Notes: a model not told the origin generated them from the sequence alone. Numbered from the stretch's first letter, positions 27,294 through 39,638 are shown. The stretch is DNA of 64,000 nucleotides from Coenobita brevimanus (GCA_032717465.1 CM064683.1:40186183-40250182); one strand, 5' to 3'. Program-made: numbers and translations.

Positions 27294-27412
27294 CCAAACG
27301 ATTTTCTTCATGATAGGACAGACTCTCCAAACTACTCGTATCGAGGTTAGATACAGCCTTCACTGACACCGTCCCTAGCAAAGGTTGTACCTATATTAAT
27401 ACAACCGTCTGG
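27294..27412. repeat. Inverted-repeat element, family A (copy 4)
   Basis: It starts CCAAACGATTTTCTTCATGA and ends TTAATACAACCGTCTGG, followed by ATATAGCAAGAATAAAATGC, the flank typical of this family. Confidence 0.55.
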
Positions 27413-27439
27413 ATATAGCAAGAATAAAATGCAGATGAT

Positions 27440-28125
27440 ATCGTTGTAGCGAAAAAATTATTTATGCATATCCATATCAGGCATCATCATTATCATCATC
27501 ATCATTACCATCGCTTCCTATCTATTTACAGTATAAAAATAATACCACTTCAGTTTGCATATATATTAGGCAAATTACTCCACCTCTCTCCCTTCATTTC
27601 CCTATTTCCCCACTTTTCTCCCTCCTTCTCTTTGCTCTTTTGTCTCACTCTCTCCTTCTCTTCCTGTCTTTCAAATTCCTCCATCTTTCCCTCTTTGGTC
27701 TTCAATTTTTCCCCTTCAACATTCTCCCATCTCCTCTTCATCTCCCTCCCTCCTTCGCTCCTTTCCTCCTCCTCTCCACCTCCATCCCTCCATCTTCTTT
27801 TCCCTCTGTGTCCCCTCTTCCTCTTTTTCCTGCTTGTACACAGTACCTTTCTCTTATATCAATTTTTTCGTTTTATTTTACTTTCTTTCATCGCTATCCC
27901 ACTCCCTTCTTTCCTTCTTTTTTTTTTCCTTCAGAATTCATTAAATAGCACATGCTAAAATCTCCCCCGGATTAAAATGTTGGAAGAATAGCAATAAAAT
28001 GCATTAAGAACCCTAAACACGGGTTAGGATCTACCCGTTGATGGGAAGAACACAATGAAAGCTCAAATTAATTAACAAGTAGCCATAATAAAACGTCGTC
28101 TTACTGAAGGCAAACAATTCATGAA
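27440..28125. other. Unannotated DNA with a pyrimidine-rich tract
   Basis: Short CAT run at 27480-27515 and a C/T-rich tract at 27575-27950 ending in a T-run. No gene seen before the Jockey-like element starts. Confidence 0.45.
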
Positions 28126-28129
28126 GGCA

Positions 28130-31052
28130 TTTTCCTTCCAACAGTGCATTCGCGGCATTTCCTCTAACTTTCGCTCTGTTGAGCACCACCTCACCTTCTT
28201 ATTCTAACGGAGACTCAGCTGTCTGAGGCAACTGACAGCAAACCCTTTTCTGTATCCTCCTACATTCTCTATACTCATTTCAAAGCCAAAGGTGGCTGTT
28301 GTGTATATATACGCAACGACTTATCTTGCTCTTGTGTTCCTGAACTCGATTCTTCTGAATTCTCTACACTCTGGCTTCGGCTTTCCTGTCATTCTCTGAC
28401 TAAATATATCTGTGCTGTTTACTTATCCCCTAATTCTACTATCAAAAATTCTTCCACTATCTTACTTCTACGATGGAACACATTCTATCCATTTCTTCTT
28501 TCTCTGAAATCTCCATTCTAGGAAATTTCAATGTTCACCACCACCTTTGGCTCTCCTCTCCTTTCACGGATCCAGCTGGTGAACAAGCCTACATCTTTTT
28601 TATCCTTAATGACCTAGAGCAGCTTGTACAGCACCCTACCCGTATCCCTGACCGCCTTGGAGAGAGCTCCAACATACTTGACCTCTTCCTCACAACTAAT
28701 CCTTCTGCTTACTCTGTTAATCTTTTCTCTCCGTTGGGCTCCTCCGATCACAACCTTATTACCTTAACCTGTCCTATCACTCCGGTACGGCCTGTGGACC
28801 CTCCAGGGAAGTGTCGTCTGTGGTATTTTGGAGCCGCGGACTGGGAGGCCCTCAGGCAGTACTTCTTCGATTTTCCCTGGATTGATTATTGCTTCCATGC
28901 CCGGGAGCCATCTGAGTGTGCCTTGCGCATTACGGAGGTTATTCTCTCGGGCATGGAAGTATACATTCCTTTCTCATATCCTTTGACTAACGCAAGAAAG
29001 CCTTGGTTTAATCACGCTTGTTCTAATGCTGTCCGCAACAAGGAGAGGGCCTACAAAAGGTACCGGAGCCAACCCACCCTTGAATCACATCATCTTTACG
29101 TTTCTGCCCGGAATCGTGCGAAGTCTGTTCTTCGCTCTACAAAAAATAATTTCATCCATACTAAATGCTCTCAACTCTCCAACTCGAATTCTTCCCGCTC
29201 CTTCTGGCACCTTGCCAAAAATCTTTCTAACAACTTTACCTCATCATCCTTCCCTCCTCTTTTCTACTCTGATGGTTCTGTAGCTATTTCTTCTTCTGAT
29301 AAAGCAGATCTCTTCGCACAGACTTTCTCCTCCAATTCCACCTTAGACGATTCCAGTGCTGTTCCTCCATCACTTCCCCCCTCTGACTTCCTCATGGCTG
29401 ATATTAAAATTTCTTCAGTTGATGTATTTTCTGCCATCACTGGCCTCAGTACAAACAAGGCATATGGGCCTGATGGGGTCCCTCCTGTTGTTCTCAAGAA
29501 CTGTGCTTCTGTGCTTACACCCTGCCTAGGCAAACTCTTTCGCCTTTGTCTGTCAACTTGTACCTTTTCTTCTTGCTGGAAGTTTGCTCTCATTCAGCCA
29601 GTCCCAAAGAAGGGTGACCACTCCCAACCCTCCAACTATCGTCCAATTGCTTTAACGTCCTGTATTTCAAAAGTTTTCAAGTCAATTCTCAATAGAAAAA
29701 TTTTAAGGCATCTTTCCTATCACAACCTTCTTTCCGATCATCAGTATGGGTTCCGTCAGGGACGCTGCACTGGTGATCTTCTCACCTACCTTTCAGACTC
29801 CTGGTCATCCTCCTTTCGGGACTTTGGCGAAAGCTTTGCCATTGCACTTGACATCTCAAAGGCTTTTGATCGAGTCTGGCATAAATCTTTAATTTCCAAA
29901 CTGCCCTCCTACGGTTTCTATCCTTCTATCTGTGCCTTCATCGCTAGCTTCCTTTCTGGTCGTTCTATAGCCGCTGTTGTAGACGGCCATCGTTCTTCTC
30001 CTAGATCTATCAACAGTGGTGTTCCTCAGGGCTCTGTCCTATCACCAACTCTCTTCCTTTTATTCATCAATGATCTTCTAAGCTGTACATCTAACCCTAT
30101 CCACACATACGCTGATGACTCCACCCTTCACCTTTCCATTCGGTTCCCGCAACGCCCATCTCAACAGTTACTTCAACAAACAAGGGATGAGGCTATGGCA
30201 CACCTAATGTCTGACTTGGCTCGTATCTCTGACTGGGGTAATAATTATATGGTTGTTTTTAATGCATCTAAAGCTCAGTTCTTACACCTATCAACCCGAC
30301 AAAATCTTCCACAGGTATACCCACTAATGTTTAATAATATTCAGCTTAATCCTGCATCATCCTTGAACATGCTTGGGGTTTCATTTACTCGGGACTTATC
30401 TTGGAAAGATCATATTACATCTCTTGTAAAATCTGCTTCCAAGAGATTGGGTGTGCTAAGCCGACTCCGCTCTTTCTTTACCCCTGCACAATTGTTGACT
30501 CTATACAGGGGTTTTATCCACCCCTGTGTGGAGTACAACTCTCATGTGTGGGGAGGCTCCCCACATACAGCTTTTCTCAATAGAGTGGAGTCAAAGGCTT
30601 TTCGTCTCATTAACTCTCCTCCTCTTACTGACTCCCTCCAACCTCTGTCTCTTTGCCACACTGTTGCATCTTTATCTCTTTTCTATCGCTACTTTAATGG
30701 TCACTGCTCCTCTGAACTGTCTGCTTGCATTCCTCCACCTCTACGACGGGTGCGTAGCACCCGTCTGGCAGCAAACTCTCATCCCTTTTCTGTCCAACTC
30801 TCAAATGCAAGAGTTAACCGTTACTCCCAGTCTTTCATTTATGCAACAGGTCAGCTCTGGAACTGTCTCCCTCTGTCTGTATTTCCTGCTGCCTATGATC
30901 TCCAGTCTTTCAAACGCAGTGTGTCCAGGCATCTCAAAATGATCGGATCTTGAATTTGGCTCTCTATTGTATTTTGTTTTTCTCTTGGAGGGAACTGTAA
31001 AACTGCGGGCTCATGGCCTTTGGTTCCTTCTTCCTCGCATAAAAAAAAAAAA
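28130..31052 (+). mobile_element. Jockey-like non-LTR retrotransposon, nearly complete ORF2
   Basis: Endonuclease coding begins near 28130, out of frame with the main frame, with FRSVEHHL, LILTETQLSEATD and KGGCCVYIRNDL. The main reading frame runs 28473-30953, then a short 3' UTR and an A-run at 31039-31052. A second, decayed copy lies at 48590-52560 on the minus strand, so this is a multi-copy family. No ORF1 (gag-like) is visible upstream, so the copy is 5'-truncated. A/T-rich DNA precedes it; I could not identify a target duplication. Confidence 0.85.
28473..30953 (+). CDS. ORF2-like protein: endonuclease C-part plus RT (826 codons)
   Basis: This is the longest credible frame in the window. 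Residues 1-100 are the C-terminal half of an APE-type endonuclease: [11 protein letters not shown] (normally GDFN; here N18 replaces the catalytic D) and GSSDHNLI (D92, H93 intact). RT follows, with [13 protein letters not shown] (about 332), [38 protein letters not shown] (about 456), [24 protein letters not shown] (about 546, catalytic YADD intact), LNMLGVSF and SRLRSFF. The Jockey-type C-terminus has [12 protein letters not shown] and FKRSVSRHL. The first half of the endonuclease lies upstream in another frame; frame changes near 28195 and 28465 separate them. The ATG at 28473 is therefore just the first Met after the break, not a true start. It could make an RT-bearing protein without a working endonuclease. 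Confidence 0.8.
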   Translation: MEHILSISSFSEISILGNFNVHHHLWLSSPFTDPAGEQAYIFFILNDLEQLVQHPTRIPDRLGESSNILDLFLTTNPSAYSVNLFSPLGSSDHNLITLTCPITPVRPVDPPGKCRLWYFGAADWEALRQYFFDFPWIDYCFHAREPSECALRITEVILSGMEVYIPFSYPLTNARKPWFNHACSNAVRNKERAYKRYRSQPTLESHHLYVSARNRAKSVLRSTKNNFIHTKCSQLSNSNSSRSFWHLAKNLSNNFTSSSFPPLFYSDGSVAISSSDKADLFAQTFSSNSTLDDSSAVPPSLPPSDFLMADIKISSVDVFSAITGLSTNKAYGPDGVPPVVLKNCASVLTPCLGKLFRLCLSTCTFSSCWKFALIQPVPKKGDHSQPSNYRPIALTSCISKVFKSILNRKILRHLSYHNLLSDHQYGFRQGRCTGDLLTYLSDSWSSSFRDFGESFAIALDISKAFDRVWHKSLISKLPSYGFYPSICAFIASFLSGRSIAAVVDGHRSSPRSINSGVPQGSVLSPTLFLLFINDLLSCTSNPIHTYADDSTLHLSIRFPQRPSQQLLQQTRDEAMAHLMSDLARISDWGNNYMVVFNASKAQFLHLSTRQNLPQVYPLMFNNIQLNPASSLNMLGVSFTRDLSWKDHITSLVKSASKRLGVLSRLRSFFTPAQLLTLYRGFIHPCVEYNSHVWGGSPHTAFLNRVESKAFRLINSPPLTDSLQPLSLCHTVASLSLFYRYFNGHCSSELSACIPPPLRRVRSTRLAANSHPFSVQLSNARVNRYSQSFIYATGQLWNCLPLSVFPAAYDLQSFKRSVSRHLKMIGS

Positions 31053-31100
31053 GTAAACTGTATCAAGAAATTCTTCAGCTCGTACAGTAATTCGTGAAAA

Positions 31101-32815
31101 CAACAAGACAAAGAATGGGAGTATGGATGGGGTATATGTGCAGGAGTAGGTGAGAATGAGAGGGCAAAGGAAGGAGTATGTATAGTTGTGAGTAAAAGAT
31201 GGAAGAAGAGCATAAGACAGTATGGATCAGTTGGGTCAAGGATTGTGTGGGTAAAGTTGAAAGTTGGAATACAAATGTGGGCGATTGTGTGTGTGTGTAT
31301 GCGCCAAAGCAAGATCGTGCTAGAAGAGTGAGAGAAGAGTTCTGGACAAATGTAGAAGTGTGCATAGAAAAGTTTGGAAGGAATGAGAGAGTGTTTTTGA
31401 TCGGTGATATGAATGGTAAAGTTGGGAATGTGAAGGTGGATGGAATAGTTGGTGAGTGGGGTGTGCCTGCTGAGATAGATGAGAATGGGAGTGCGTTAGT
31501 GGACATTTGTGCTGGGAGGGGGTTGGTGATAGCCAATACCCTCTTCAGGCATAAAATGATCCACAGGTATACATGGCGAGTGATGAGAAGGATGGGTGGT
31601 GAACTAAATGAAAGGAAGGCAATGATTGATTATGTATGTGTGGATGAAAGGATGCGAAGATGTGTAATGGATGCAAGAGTTTATAGAGGTTGGGGGAGTG
31701 GACTTTCTGACCACTACTTGGTGGTGGCCAGAATTAGAACTCAAGTAAGATGGAGGAATAGAAGAAGGGAAAGACGAGAGGAAGGAGTAGTTGCAAGGAG
31801 AGTGGAAAGGTTACAAGAGGATGAGATAAAGGCAGAGTATAAGAGAGAAGTGGAGGAACGATTGGGCAAATATGAATTGGAGCAGATGGGAGACGTGGAA
31901 GGTGTCTGTAGGATATTTACAGAAGAAATATGTGCAGCATGTGATGTGGTGTGTGGAAGGAAGAGAAGACGGAGGGGGGTGCAAGGAACAGCGTGGTGGA
32001 CTGAAGAGGTGAGACAGGCTGTGGCACAAAAGAAGAAAGCATACAATGAATGGATGAGAAATAGGGGAGTGGAAGAAGTTGAGAGGCGGAAGAGAGAGTT
32101 ATATGTAGAAAGAAAGAGAGAGGTGAAAAGATTAGTAAGAGAGAGTAAGAAAAGAGTGGATGAGGAATTTGGAAGGAATTTGAGTGTAAAGTGGAGGGAC
32201 TTTAAGAAAATGTTCTGGAAAGAGGTGAAAAGAGTAAGACAGGGTGGAAGTGAAGTTAGCAGGGGAGTGAAAGATAAAAATGGTAGATTACTAGTGGAGA
32301 AGGAAGAAAAAGTGAGCAGATGGAAAGAACACTTTAAGGAATTGTTGAACATAGAGGATGGAAGTAATGCGAGTATAAGTGGCTGGGGAATGGCTGGGAG
32401 AAGGAGGGAGGTGAGAAGACAGGAAGAAATCAGTAGGATAGAAGTTGTGGAAGCAATGAAGAAAGTTAAATCGGGGAAAGCCCCAGGAATTGATGGAGTG
32501 TGTGGTGAAATGCTGAAGCATGGGGGAGAGATAGTAATAGAATGGATGTGGAAGATGTGCAGATTGGCCTGGGAGGAAGGTAGAGTCCCAGAGGATTGGA
32601 AGTCAGGTATAATTATTCCCTTGTACAAAGGAAAAGGGGAAAAAGAAGTGTGTAGTAATCATAGGGGCATTTGTCTTCTTTGTATAATAGGAAAAGTGTA
32701 TGGTAGGATACTTATTGACAGAGTTAGAGAAAGAACAGAGAAATTAGTTGGAGAAGAACAGGGAGGCTTCAGGAAGGGAAGAGGTTGTGTAGATCAGATA
32801 TTCTTAGATCTTTAG
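31101..32815 (+). pseudogene. RTE-like endonuclease and RT N-terminal half
   Basis: The N-terminal part of the endonuclease reads from about 31101 (WGICAGVGENERAKEG, then VCIVVSKRWKKSIRQYG) to about 31285. It then changes frame within a GTGTGTGT run, consistent with a 2-bp slippage. From there the frame that opens at 31199 carries YAPKQ, FLIGDMNG (D70), MIDYV (D144) and LSDHYLV (D171, H172), so the visible catalytic residues look intact. A basic, charged linker (residues 180-330) leads into RT: VKSGKAPGIDGVCGEMLK, PEDWKSGIIIPLYKGKG, NHRGICLL and EEQGGFRKGRGCVDQI. The frame shifts again near 32806, and a TAG follows in the new frame at about 32838. Confidence 0.75.
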
Positions 32816-32844
32816 TGGAAAAGTTTCTAGAGAAGGGATAGAAG

Positions 32845-33954
32845 TTGTATGCGGCTTTCATGGATTTGGAGACAGCATATGACAGGGTGGATAGACAAGG
32901 ATTGTGGAAAGTTTTAAGAATATATGGAGTAGATGGGAAGTTGTTGAATGCTGTGAAGAGTATGTACGATGGTGCAAAGGCTGCAGTGCGTGTGGATGGT
33001 GAACTAAGTGAATTTTTCTCTTTGAAGGTTGGGTTGAAACAGGGATGTGTCATGTCTCCGTGGTTGTTCAGTCTGTACATGGATAGGGTAATAAAAGATG
33101 TACAAGGTAGGGTAGTGGATGTTGGAGTGGCCCTGGTGAGAGAGGATAGTGTTTGGAAACTCCCTGTACTGTTGTTTGCAGATGATATTGTGTTGTTGAG
33201 TGAAGACGAAGGGGAGCTGCAAGGCTTGGTGCATGAGTTTGAGAGAGTGTGTAAGAAACGGAATCTAAAGGTGAATGTAGGGAAGAGTAAAGTGATGGTC
33301 TTTGAGAGAGGTGAAGTCAGTGAATGGACAGCGAGGTTGGATGGTGAAGAATTAGAAAATGTGAGTACGTTTAAGTACTTGGGTAGTGTGATGAGTAAGG
33401 ATGGAGGTTTAGAGGGTGAAGTGCTTGAAAGGGTACAGCAGGGAAGAAAGGTTGCTGGTTCTTTGAAAGCAGTGATCAGAAACAGGGAAGTGAGCATGGA
33501 AGTGAAAAAGTTACTACATGACAGTATTGTGATACCAACTCTAACGTACGGAAGTGAAGCTTGGACATTGTTGGAAGGACACAAGTCAAGAGTGAGAGCA
33601 GTGGAAATGAGTTATTTAAGAGGAGCCTGTGGAGTCACATGGAGAGACAGGCTGACGAATGAGGATATAAAGGAGCGTTGTGGTGTGGATGTGGATGTGA
33701 TAGGAAGCGTTATGAGGAATACACTGAGGTGGTTTGGCCATGTGGAGAGGATGAAGGGTGAAAGACTGACGAAGAGAGTGTATGTGAGTGAGGTGGAGGG
33801 GGGAAGAGGGAGCGGGAGGCCGAGGATGAGATGGAGGGATGGGGTAGAGAGGTATATGAGAGAGGGGGGTGTGAGTTGGGAGCAGGGCAGTGAAATGGCG
33901 GGGGACAGGGCGACTTGGAGGCGATTTGTTTGTGGCCACCCCAAACGGGATTGA
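32845..33954 (+). pseudogene. RTE-like RT C-terminal half (369 codons)
   Basis: It continues the RT after the frame break: AAFMDLETAYDRVDRQGLW, LKQGCVMSPWLFSLYMD, LLFADDIVLLSEDE (FADD catalytic box near residue 114, intact), LKVNVGKSKVMVF, STFKYLGSVMSKDG, TYGSEAWTLL, MRNTLRWFGHVERMKGERL and GSGRPRMRWRDGVERYMREG. The stop is 9 bp before the conserved tail, so the C-terminus looks natural. Long opposite-strand frames here are shadows. The whole polyprotein has three visible lesions (two frame changes, one stop), so the copy is inactive but fairly young. Confidence 0.8.
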
Positions 33955-34004
33955 GGCGTCTGGCAATAGATAGATAGATAGATAGTTTCTATTTATCTAT
34001 ATAC

Positions 34005-34008
<4 letters not shown>

Positions 34009-34083
<75 letters not shown>
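34009..34083. repeat. (TA)n microsatellite
   Basis: About 75 bp of AT alternation shortly after the ATAG tail of the RTE-like element. Confidence 0.95.
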
Positions 34084-34084
<1 letters not shown>

Positions 34085-34085
<1 letters not shown>

Positions 34086-36340
34086 TTATTTCACTGGTAT
34101 AATCAAACCACCAGGCTGACTTCATCTGGCCCTCACCTGAACTAAAAATGGTTGTGGTTCTTCGTCAGGTTAGATTAATGCGGTATAATGTCAACAATTA
34201 CCAGAGATTTTTTAACTGAAGTGTTCCTGCACATCCCAACCTTAAGTTCCGAAAAAGAAAATTGGCATAAAATATTGAATCCCTGCTCAGTGTCTGTGTA
34301 TTCACAACAGCTGGCATAGCTCAGCATCTCAAGGGGCAATAAAATGTTTTATGACGGACAAAAAACTGTGGCTACAACACCATTTCCGTTTTTCACTACG
34401 GGAACAGAGTACTAACCCCTTCAGTTCGACTCTTTTCCACAAACAGCCAATTTTGCACAGCTTTTGACGAGACTTCTTTTAGTGAAAGGGTGAAAAATAT
34501 AAGTGGTCAGAGACAGCAGCAAAGAACTAAAGAATGATTCATTGCACTGAAGAGGCTGATGGCCTTTTTTTTTTTTTTTTTTTTTTTTTGCTAAGCGGTA
34601 TTTACTCTTTTTACGCAGTCGTTTTAGGATGCGTGTTGGGGAAGTGCTGCTTAAACCTACAAAATAAAGGTTTAACAATCGTACCAGACCCATAGATGTG
34701 TTGAGTTACTGGCGTAATTAACCATTTAATTAAGCGGGTTTGCCTGAGCTGGATAAATTGTATGGGGGTAGTAAAAATTTAATTATAACCAAACTATTGC
34801 CTCGAAATTATTATAGTGTGTTTGCTGACCCCTTCACTATTACAGGTCTGCCCTGAGCTGGTAATAACTAAACTGAAATAATTTTAGGGGTTAATGGAGA
34901 TCACATCAGAATGAGAGCTCGACCTGAACCCATTACTCTTCCGGGTTGCTGCGTGTGCCATTTTGTTGGAAGAGTAAGGCTACTTATCGTACCGCTCTCT
35001 ACCTACCGGCTCATAGTCTTGCAGCTCTTGGTCTAGATTTTGGAGTTTCCCCTTGAATAATTTTGAAATGTTTAAAATGCAGATTTTAGTTCGTAACTAA
35101 AAACGAATGGCCTTTCACTCCGACAACGCATTTTGTATTTTAAAGTACTACTGCCTGACGAATATATTTTGATTAGGAGAGTATTCTGGTATTGAGAGAG
35201 CTAATGAAGGAAGCAAAGCAGCTAATCCCTATAGTTCGAGAAAGTCTTTCCTAGCCTCAATAAAGCTGTCTAGAGATAGGAAGAATATATTAAACAATAC
35301 ATCATCTGCGCGAAGGGGCTAATTGGCCATTAAACTGAATAAAATCTAGTATTATAACGATAATAAACACTTATCTCACTGGAGAAGTCAGGGCTGATTG
35401 CTTCTAGGCACTTCACGTCGAGGGGTTCTCAAAGCTGAATAAAATCATCTGGAGGTAGTACTAAAACTAATAAGACTGGCGCTGCAGGGCTTGGTGGAAA
35501 TTCTATATTACCAGAGCCAATGATGAGATAATATAATGCATCTGGTAGTAGCAAGAATAATATATTAATCATCACTCTATTGAAGGATCTAACAGTAGCA
35601 AATGAAAGTATGTAAAAATTAATACACAACCCTGTTCAAGTTTTCACTTAGTCTACCATACAATTCTTTAATACCCCATCAGGAGTTGAGTGGTTCAGTG
35701 CTAGGCTACTTAATCCTTAGGGCTAACATACACTGCTTGCTGCTCATTCCTTTTTTAAAAGTAGAAAATACTTGGAAAAAACTCTAACCGCTCGATGCTT
35801 GTAACCAAAGCGCAAAGGACAACAGTCTGAGCCCCGGCTAGCACCTCAGACCAGTGAGAGCGGCTGCCCCGTGATGGGGAGGCTCGTTAGATCCATGCCA
35901 ATGTGAAGCACATGTGTCTCACTGCCTTGGTGGGTTTTGTCCGATATTTACTAATACGAGGAATTATTCAGTAATAGAGTACAAATCAGTTTCCCTCTAG
36001 TCCCACAAAAATAATATCTCCATCTAAACAACCCCCAGCAGCCCATTATTACAATGTACTGATATTTTGTACATTACATCTCAATAGCCCCTTCTTTGTT
36101 CCTGAAGAAAAGTAGTCGTCTGTCGATATAAAGTTATATAAAACATACAGGAGATTAAGCTGTAATATGCAAATTAAATCTCCATGAAAAAGATGCAATA
36201 CAACCCCAGTTTCCCTCTTCCTGCCGTAGACATGTCTTAGTTGAGGCAGGGATATGACAGTAAGACTGTATGGCCCTCGGTGTGCAGAGGTACATACAGT
36301 CCAAGTACGACCATGCTGGCAGCTTTATAGCACCCAATAT
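34085..36340. other. Unannotated DNA with several decayed family A copies
   Basis: No gene recognised. It contains a T-run (34567-34589), half copies of family A near 34745-34775 (GAGCTGGATAAATTGTATGG) and 35432-35456 (AAGCTGAATAAAATCATCTG), a fuller copy at 35154-35273, and a further fragment near 35328. A run of decayed family A copies side by side suggests an old tandem or nested cluster. Confidence 0.45.
35154..35273. repeat. Inverted-repeat element, family A (copy 5, decayed)
   Basis: It starts CCTGACGAATATATTTTGAT and ends CTCAATAAAGCTGTCTAG followed by AGATAGGAAGAATA. Spacing matches other copies, identity is lower. Confidence 0.45.
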
Positions 36341-36342
36341 AT

Positions 36343-36662
<320 letters not shown>

Positions 36663-36917
36663 GCACACGAACTGAAGGAAGGATAAGTACAGAGAGACAG
36701 ACAGCCAATACATACTAACACACGCACAGGTTCACAAGGACGGACACAACTACAAACAAGTACACACAGAGAGGCAAGCAAGTATACACAAAGACAGTAC
36801 ACACAAGTAATCATAGAAGGCTTGAACAAGTAAGGTCATCTCCTGGCGGCCCCTACACTCTTGTTGTTGTAAGGTTACTGATTAAGTGCTTGATTCTGAT
36901 TATCTGACCGATTAAAG

Positions 36918-36975
36918 TTATACCCGGTAATGTCAGGTGCCAAATGTTATACCCGGTGATGTCAGGTGCCAAATG
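36918..36975. repeat. 29-bp direct tandem duplication
   Basis: Two head-to-tail copies beginning TTATACCCGGTAATGTCAGG and ending TGCCAAATG, differing at one base (GTAATG against GTGATG). Confidence 0.9.
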
Positions 36976-37161
36976 CAGCATGAAGAATTACACAGAATTT
37001 GTTCTGGTTCCGGAAGAAGGAATGGAAACTGGAATTGTTTAATGTAATCCATTCTACACGACGACGTATTTCCTACTGTATTCATGACACCTTCCAATGA
37101 TTTTTTGTATCTGTGCACCATTGTGTAGATGCATGTCAAGTGGGTGTATCTGTCTGTTTTG

Positions 37162-37163
<2 letters not shown>

Positions 37164-37216
<53 letters not shown>
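37164..37216. repeat. (GT)n microsatellite
   Basis: About 52 bp of GT, followed by GT-rich diverged sequence to 37345 that gives Cys/Val-rich frames with no domain. Confidence 0.9.
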
Positions 37217-37218
<2 letters not shown>

Positions 37219-37349
37219 CTCGTGAGTATTTGTGTACGTTGGTGTGTGTGTTTATATATTTGGGCGTTTGTGTTCGTGCGTTTGTGTCTTTCCGTGTGTG
37301 CATGTACATTTCGTCTGTGTATGTATGCGTGTGTGTAGCTGGTGTGTAA

Positions 37350-37800
37350 GCTACAATGGGGCGCCAGTAGTGCTGGTGTGGCATTATGTGTGTAAGAACA
37401 TAAAGTACCTCATAACTTTAGCTCGCCTCCTCCAATTAGATGCGGACGCCCCCAGACAGGGAAGTGTCTGTGCTCATTTAGGTGCTGTGGTGCTGGGGTG
37501 GTCTGGCAGGGTAGGACGGGTGGCAGGGGGTAGAACAAGAGGTAATTGTGATGGGATGGGCAGTGGTAGCACACAGAAAAAACAAGGAATTGGTTTAACG
37601 AATTATTTTTGATGTGGCAAAAACATTTGTCATTTTGCGCCAGGAAGAAGGTGTTCCTAAATTAATGAAATAAGTTTAGCTAATTTAGCAAAATTTGGCT
37701 ATGGCAATTATCTGATTACTTGCCATTACAATATATGTTGTAGGCGTAGCATTTTCTTTTTTTTCAATAGGCATTTCTTAAAATTAATATACATTTTTCT
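37350..37800. other. Unannotated DNA
   Basis: No gene or repeat that I can support. Confidence 0.4.
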
Positions 37801-37804
37801 TTGT

Positions 37805-38095
37805 GAGGGGGCGGTGGTAGAAGTGGTGGGATGGGTGGTGGTAGAGGTGTTGGTAGAGGTGGTCGCAGGGGTTGTGCCAGAAAAGGTGGTTGGGGTGGTG
37901 ATAGGGGTGTTGGCAGAAGTGGTGACATAAGTGGTAAGAGGTGGTGGCAAAGGTGATGGCAAGGATGGCGGCAGAAGTGGTGGCAAAGTTGCTGGAATGG
38001 ATGGCGACAAATAATTGTTGACAGGAGCGGTGGTATGGGTGGTGGTGTGAGTGGTGATAGGAACAGGGACTAGAGTGGTGGCGTGTCAGGGAAGA
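37805..38095. repeat. GGTGGT-rich degenerate minisatellite
   Basis: Plus-strand units like GGTGGTAGAGGTGTTGG and GGTGGTGGCAAAGGTG repeat for about 290 bp, strongly G-rich on one strand. Thr/Pro-rich minus-strand frames are artefacts. Confidence 0.8.
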
Positions 38096-38099
38096 GGGG

Positions 38100-38980
38100 T
38101 GGAGGTGACCAAAGTATTAAAGGAAATGTGATGGCATTACTGTAGATACACAGCTATTACTTTGCTCCTTTCTCAGTTCTGTTGCTCGTTCCACTCCTTC
38201 ATTTGCGGGGGGGGGGGGAGATGGAGAACAGAGTGAAGTAAATACACAAGGAATACAACGTATAGAACAATACAATTTGTTTCTAGTAGACCCAATTTGC
38301 TTTGCTGAGAAAAACTGAAACAATGGGTGAATGAAAAACGACTTTCATTTAACAGTGCAAAACCTTATAGCATTATTCGATTATACTGAAGTAAAGGAAA
38401 CCATCTGACTTATCATAACGTGTGAATGGATGATGGAAGCCTTCTAAAACGTTTCCTATGATGTCCAATATGCGACCTCTTTAATTAGCTTCGTACTTCT
38501 CTACCGTATCTCTCCATTTCCCCATCCCCTCGCCTCAGCCTTGAACCAGGGCGTGGGGTAACTATAAGCTGTCTGCCGCTGAAGATTAATAGCTCCAGCA
38601 CGCATAAAAAGGCCTGGCTTTTTACCGGTACACGTCCACTTGATGCTGCAAAGATGGCCATTAAGGCTAGTATAAGGGTTATGGATGCTGCCCTCACCCT
38701 GAATATTAGCACCAAAATATCACATCCGCGGGTGTGAAGATGGCAGTTACGACAGCGCTGTGGTGTGGTGTGGTGTCCGTCTGATTGTTAACTATCTCCT
38801 TATAATTTAAGTTACTTCCAAAAGGGAAAACGCATATATTACCACTTGTCCCAGCAAAATTATGTAAACCCTGAAATAAACTGTATATACCATCACCGCT
38901 GCACTCTGTCGCTAACTTCTTCTACGTTTTAGGTCATCTATTTATCCACCTATCTCTAGAGTTTTTAAGAAATCTCTACT
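38100..38980. other. Unannotated DNA
   Basis: No gene recognised. A G-run at about 38206-38219 and GTGGT repeats at 38757-38775 are the only notable features. Confidence 0.4.
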
Positions 38981-38984
38981 CAGT

Positions 38985-39450
38985 AACATCCTTTCCTCCT
39001 TCTCTTCCTCACAATCTCAACCCGGTTCTTTATCTTTCTCCACATTCCTCCTTTATCCCAAAATGAGTAGGGTAAGCGCACTGGTAACTTATTCTTCATT
39101 TATACATCCATCTTTTGCCTATCACTGCATCCTGTGAAGGATGGCTTCTTGGTATGTCATTTCCTGTTCATTAGCAACCTTTCCCTACAATGTATACACC
39201 CTTCCTCATATATTCAGTCTCGTACCTTACGCCTCATTTATCTATCCATCTTGTGTCCAACGCTGCATCCTGTGATGGGTAGCCTGCAACCATTTCTTTC
39301 CTCATCCACAGACAATTCTACCGTTCAATTTATACGTCCTTCCTTCCTCACATTTTCACATATTTGTGCCTCCATTACCTGCCAATCCTTTGCCTGACGC
39401 CACATCCTATGAACGGTGGCCTGCAGGCGTTTCTGCTCTTATTCATGAAC
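38985..39450. repeat. Degenerate ~138-bp tandem repeat
   Basis: A block with CTGCATCCTGTGA-type sequence recurs at about 39123, 39262 and 39400, at ~138-bp spacing. Each is preceded by CCATCTTTTGCC-like and followed by GG-TGGCCTGCA-like sequence. About three units are visible. Confidence 0.65.
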
Positions 39451-39548
39451 GAACCATTCTCACTCGTGGGCTTATTCTGGTTGGGACAACAGGTTTGGTA
39501 GTTCCTCTTCCCTAGTGATTACTATCCATCTGACAACTTAGTTCCCGT

Positions 39549-39550
<2 letters not shown>

Positions 39551-39638
<88 letters not shown>

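Larger units (their letters stand above)
31053..33985 (+). mobile_element. RTE-like non-LTR retrotransposon with an (ATAG)n tail
   Basis: An APE endonuclease and RT lie in overlapping frames from about 31101 to 33954, followed at once by GGCGTCTGGCA and ATAG units (33963-33985). There is essentially no 3' UTR after the stop. The element begins right after the poly-A of the Jockey-like element. The short tandem 3' tail and protein style (LLFADDIVLL, RWFGHVERM) fit RTE-type elements, but the clade is not proven. Truncated tails of the same family occur at 4804-4852 and 10028-10082. Confidence 0.8.

Noticed and set aside
31741..33584. Long Ser/Pro-rich minus-strand frames (295 and 271 codons)
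   Set aside because: Antisense shadows of the RTE-like RT, whose plus-strand motifs are unmistakable.
37232..37612. A 126-codon plus-strand frame
   Set aside because: It starts in GT-rich repeat DNA and has no recognisable domain, splice context or similarity that I can name.
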